Source: Sipunculus nudus (lineage: Eukaryota > Annelida > Sipuncula > Golfingiida > Sipunculidae). From it: a DNA stretch of 64,000 nt. Position numbers and translations under genes: made by a program. The stretch is taken from contig CM049309.1 of NCBI GenBank assembly GCA_026874595.1, positions 70,290,926 through 70,354,925 on the forward strand, written 5' to 3'. Positions 56,824-62,800 of this stretch are shown here, piece by piece. The notes beneath the pieces are model-generated. The model was not told the origin of the DNA. It did no database searches and was given only the letters and a program-made list of their open reading frames with translations. Each line of letters begins with the position of its first letter. The first letter of the stretch is position 1.

Positions 56824-59800
56824 GTATTACCTATTAAAAGACATTAACTGCCACCTTATCTGTTAATTTTGAGTGGTGGATTTTAAATAAGATTTGAATT
56901 TAAATATTCAGCACTACTTATTAAACTAGAACATCAGCAGAAGCTGACAAAAGCCCTCAGCCAAAAGAACAGTTTAAAGGTGTTTAAAGGTGGTAACAGT
57001 AACAAGTACTAAATATCTGTTCTCACATGGATGTATATCTGTACATGTCTCAGTTATAAATTTAAACTGGAGAGGTATGTACCATCATTCATAATTAATC
57101 CACCAAATGCTTCCTGAAAAATAAGCTTCTAAGTTTTATTCTATTATAAGCTCTGTGACCTAGAAAAGTAGGTCAAGGTCACCCATCTTCGAACTTGACC
57201 GAGATTTTGTCGATATACATCTTCACCAAAGAAATAAAATTCCTATTGTGAATCCTTTTAGAGATATCTCGCTCACAAGGCCAAAGTTGAAAAATCCAAG
57301 AAAAATTCATTAAAAATCAGAAATTGTAGGTGGCGCCCCCAAACTTGTGCAGCAGTTACAGACCATCAGTCCCTATGATCATAGTAAGTATTGTGAAAAT
57401 CCACCCAATGGTTCCTGAGAAATAAGCTTCTAAATGTTTTTTTCTATAATCAGCTCTGAAACGTAGAAAAATAGGTCAAGGTCACCCATCTTCGAACTTG
57501 ACCGAGATTTTGTCAATATACATCTTCACCATAAAAATAAAATTCCTACGGTGAATCCTTTTAGAGATATCCCGCTCACAAGCCCAAAGTTGAAAAATCT
57601 GATAAAAATTCATAAAAAATCAGAAATTGTAGGTGGCGCCACCAAACTTGTGTAGCAGGTACAGACTATCAGTCCAAATAATCATAGTAAGTTTTGTGAA
57701 AATCCACCAAATGATTCCTGAGTAATAAGCATCTAAGTGTTTTTCTATAATCAGCTCTAAAATGTAGAAAAATAGGTCAAGGTCACCCATCTTCGAACTT
57801 GACTGAGATTTTGTAGATATACATCTGTACCGAGGAAATAAAATTCTGACGGTGAATCCTTTTCCAGATATCCCGCTCACAAGGTAAAAGTTAACGGACG
57901 CTGGCCGGCATGCCGGACGGACGGACAGCTTGGGTGACGCCTAAGGGCTGAGGGCTAAAAAGTAATTTGAATTGTGGTAAACTAGATCTGTTAGTTTAGC
58001 CTATTGGATTTCAAATTAGAATTTTAAGGACAGAATAAGTATTCATAATTCAGACATTAATGAATATATAAATGGCAAAGTTTTAAGATTAATTTCACTT
58101 GAAATGAAGCAGGCTCAAATATTATTTAAATTAGTACTGTAGTAAACGGCTCTGACTTATGCCCGCTTTTTCATGAGACACACAATGTTATGAACACAGG
58201 GTTAAATATGAAGAGAATTTTAATAAATGCGCTGTCATTTATAATTCCTGATATGTCTTGCCATTCATGTAATGTGAATCAATTTGAAAAATTTTTTAAT
58301 TTAGACATGAATTTGATGTGTATACACTTCAAGTGTATGCTAAACAGCTTCTCCCTTACCCTTAAAAATGCAGATGTTATACATTTGTTTTCTTCATCAT
58401 TAGAATAAAGCTTTGCAGATTACATATTGTCACCCCTACACTACATTACAAACCACATTCAATAAAAAGTAAAAGCCTGCATTCAAATTAAGTATCAATG
58501 AAACACGACTGATTTAAAAACCAAATGTATCACAAAATTCCCAAAACATAAATGAAACTGGTATTGAATTATCAAGTGAAAGAATACAAATAAATTAAGC
58601 ACAAATGACATTCTCAAGATTGCACCAATTTACCCCATCATCTCCACATAAAAGTTTTACGTTTAATCTGACAGTGAGAAAAAGAAAACCACATTTGAGA
58701 TTCATTAAGCCTGCTGCCCACAAGTGATTTTGCTGCAATTTTTACAATGACCAGTTGCAGACAATTTGTGATCTTCTGCAACTGCTTGCCACATGCGGCA
58801 AAAAATTTGCAGACTTGAGATCATGGAGTTTTCCTGCATTGTTAATTGTTGAGACGATAAGCCTGACAAGATGGCGTCCACACAGGTAGAACTAGTTATA
58901 GAAATCAATTATTTGATATTTAGTCCCAAGTCACAGCCAATCACAGATACCCAATAGTTGCGTCACAAGTCCTGCTCACCAGTAATTCACATGCACTTTT
59001 AATAGGTGACAAATTGCAGATCCCTTGTAATTCAAGTCATATCACATCAGTTCACAGCAAAATCACCAGTTGGCGGCTGGATTTAAAACCTCCTGATTCC
59101 TGCAGCCACATATATTTCATGAAGGGAATCAGATGATAATCATTCAAAACATTCCAGCTGTATCATGTATGTAATCATGACAGATTTCCTGATCCAGGAA
59201 AAAAAAAACTCTTGGTTTCTATAAATGCTTACCTGGCATTGGACTGGTACCCACTGATAAAATAATCTCACATAAGTCTTTCAGGATGTTTATTTCTTTA
59301 CACAAAGTAATAAAATTTTTGTTTAAAAGATTAATGCAGTTATGGTTTATTACAGTATTTAAAGTTTATCAGATTGGTCACTATCTGAACTTACTTTTAG
59401 TGTTTTATAGACAGCTAGGCCTATCTGAACTTACTTGAAGTGTTTTCTAGACAGCTAGGCCAAGCATCATGTGAATGGTTGATAGATTTCTTATGTACTG
59501 AGAATAAATAGAGCTATGTCACATAGTAGCTAATGATGATGGATGAAATGGAGCCATTAAAAACAGTACCAAAAAATTTAAATATATAGTACTTATTAAT
59601 CATTTGTTTTAATCTTAGGACATTAATAAATGCAAAAGTTCATTTTCAGATTATTTTTTTATCAACTTTCATTCAAAGTAAAATCATATTGTATCACAGG
59701 CACAGCAAAATGCATTCATTAGGGGGTAACATAGTTAAAAGGAGTGGTTCTGAACTTTTTATTGTGAAGGGGAATTACTGGTCTGAGTCTGACTAAGATT

Positions 59801-62800
59801 GATATTTGATTGATTATGGTTTAATCAACACTTACCAGATCTACTGTGAGCTTTATGCCTAACAGTTCCTGCTATGTCAGCTTGCAAGCAAAGACATATC
59901 ACTTGAAACTATGTAAATACATTGTGGTGCTTTTTACCCGACCATCACTTATAAAAAATCCAAAATTGAAAACTGAGAACTGAAATAATTAAGAGTTAAT
60001 TTGAAATTTTCACAAGAATAAAATTTTTGTTCTGAAAGACAAATGTTTATTGATTGGAGATATTAGACTAATATTTACTCCAAGTCACGGTGCATGTGTG
60101 TGGTGCTCAGTTTACAATTAACACATTGAATCACACCAAATATATATAAAACACACTGTTTACATATATTCATATGAGGTATTTGACATAATGAGTGCCC
60201 TGGGTGCTCTCAAAATTATATTTATAGAATATTTTTTAAACTCCAAAAAGCACACTGCCTGTGCTGTTCCAGGTTTAGATATAACCTTTTTTTAGGATTC
60301 TGGGGAAACTTTTAGTGTTAATTTAGGGAAAATTTCCTTTCCTTAGCCAATATTTACTGGCCAGGGACACCCTGAAATAATTTCACACATCAAAATCATC
60401 AAGCCAGGTGGTATAATGGTGATCATAAGAACTATCAAAGTTTTTCAATAGAGAATGGCTCATCCATTCCATTTTCTTAAAGAAATCTCTAAAAAATCCA
60501 TGGGGGGTGCTGTTACAGTAGGGGCACTCATTATGTTGCATATGTACATATATATAAGAAACACACTGCAATGGTACAATATTACACAATTAATATCTAT
60601 TATTATTAAGATACTAAAATCATACAAAACTAGAACCAGGATCAGAAACTCACCAGCATGCTCAGGGGATGGAGTTCTCACAGGTTCATCTAAAAACAAT
60701 TGAAATGGGTACGACCAAAGTCATACTAAACCTAAGGAAAGCAATTGCCATTTCCTCTGCACAGCAATAAAACAGGAAACATTTACACTCCACAAATTTT
60801 GTGAATAAAGACTGATCATGAAATTTCTGGCATAAATCAAAATATTATCAAGTTACCATAAATACACCTAACTGAAATCTATGGTTTACTTAAAATAGTA
60901 CTGTTTATTTTCATTTCAGTCATGCTAATGCTTCAAATACTATGATACAATTAATTCTGCTGCCAAAATGAGACAAATTCTGACTTCCACAAGAAAAACT
61001 GACACATGAATAATTGCTTATTGCATCTATGCACTAGATTTTCAGATAACTTTCTTAATGCTTATTTCTTATATAGTTTCAAAGGAAAATACTCATGGGA
61101 GTGATTACATAATATGAAAATGAAGAATTTTTAATTTTAATGCTCACAATTTACTTTTTTTTTAAACTAAAACTTTACTAGTCTGGTCTAGGTAAAAAAA
61201 AAGTTTACTAGTCAGGTCTAGGTGATTGAAAATAGATGAATTAGAAATTTCCTGTTTTATTGTGTTTTAGTAATGTTAGTATTGTGGATATAATATAAAT
61301 AACGAATGAATAATAAATTATGACTATGTGTATAAAAGGCAGTTTCTACAAAAGCCATTAGGGCTAATTAAGCATACAGTTTCCATGATAGCATCATATT
61401 TTCATGCAAAACACATGCATTATAAAAAGGAATATTAGGAACTGAAAAGAATAATGCATGCAGGGAGATTTACTACTTCATATGTTATGAGACAGTGGGA
61501 CCTACAGAGACACAGAAGACAGTTATTATTACTTAAAATGTTCTGTTATTATTCTGAGATTCTCCAAATCTATACTTCACTGTTTTTACAAATGGAACAC
61601 ATTTTAAGGTCACAGAGTCCTATGAATATTCATAGGCACATCAACCATGAACAAACACCCCAGGGGTAAACAGTTTGGCTAATCCTGATTGGCTGTGTGT
61701 CATAAGACCTTTCAAGTTTGATAGGTGTGACATTTAAAATGCTCAGGGAAAGAAGTATATTTCAATGCCAGCTGTAGAGATATCAAAATGAAATCCAAAT
61801 GCATTGCGATTGAAATTGACACTTTGCAGAATCAGGTACCCATGATTATGGCTCTGTTGGCTTTAGTTTGTGGGCTTTGAAATCTACGCCCCACAATAAA
61901 TACACCAGCGCTGTAGGGAGAAATGGAGTGAAAAGCACAATATAGTCCATTCAGACATGCTGTATAAGAATGATTTCAAAGCATTTTACATAAATATGGG
62001 TGTTTTGGTGGTAAGGATATCATGGTCTAAGTAGTACTTTGTAAACATGCACATGTGAACTGTACACAGAAGCTGTTTCCTTGAAATGTAACAAATTCTG
62101 ATTCTGAAGTTTGACAGCTGAGATAAATAGTCAATTCCAAACTGGAAGAGGTTCATTTTGAGTTGAAGGAGGGGGGAGGGGTTGACATTTTCATAGGAGC
62201 ATGTGACCTTGAATAAGGCTTCAATGACATCATTTTCTGATTACAAGAATCACACAAGACCAAACCAACCTGTTTCAATAGGTGATGGTGCTGGCTCTGT
62301 CACAGCAAATAAAAGATGAGCAAATAATTACAAGTTAGTAGGCTGGACTATACCTATATATGATACAAGCAACACTCTGTGTCTGTACACTGTTACACAT
62401 CTTCTGGTTTAATGTATATCTTCCATGTTTCATCTTCTGTAAGAATATTTTTACTGATATTTCTGCTGATATTATATCTGCACTAAATCAATTCATTTGA
62501 GAAGCAACAAATTCCAGAATATAAAATGAATAATTTATGATTCTAAAATGTCATAATAAATTATACACACAAAATAAATAAAAAATAAACATGTGCTTGT
62601 GGCTTCAGCATGAAATAAATGACTACTAATAAATTCAGTTTTGAAAATAAAAGAAAGTTTGCTGTTACTTTATCATTTTAACTACATGGCCTCAGCAAAT
62701 TAATTATAGAAAATTTATAAAAAATGCTGCAGAGATCAAACATAAACATCTACACTAGGCTTGAAAATAACCAAACTATAAAAAGAATATGGGGTGAAAA

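Larger units (their letters stand above)
57962..60653. other. Rest of the intron between exons 4 and 5
   Basis: AT-rich. Besides the possible MITE at 58709 and the duplication at 59385 nothing is recognised. The minus frame at 60383-60589 ([20 protein letters not shown]) is of unknown origin. Confidence 0.5.
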
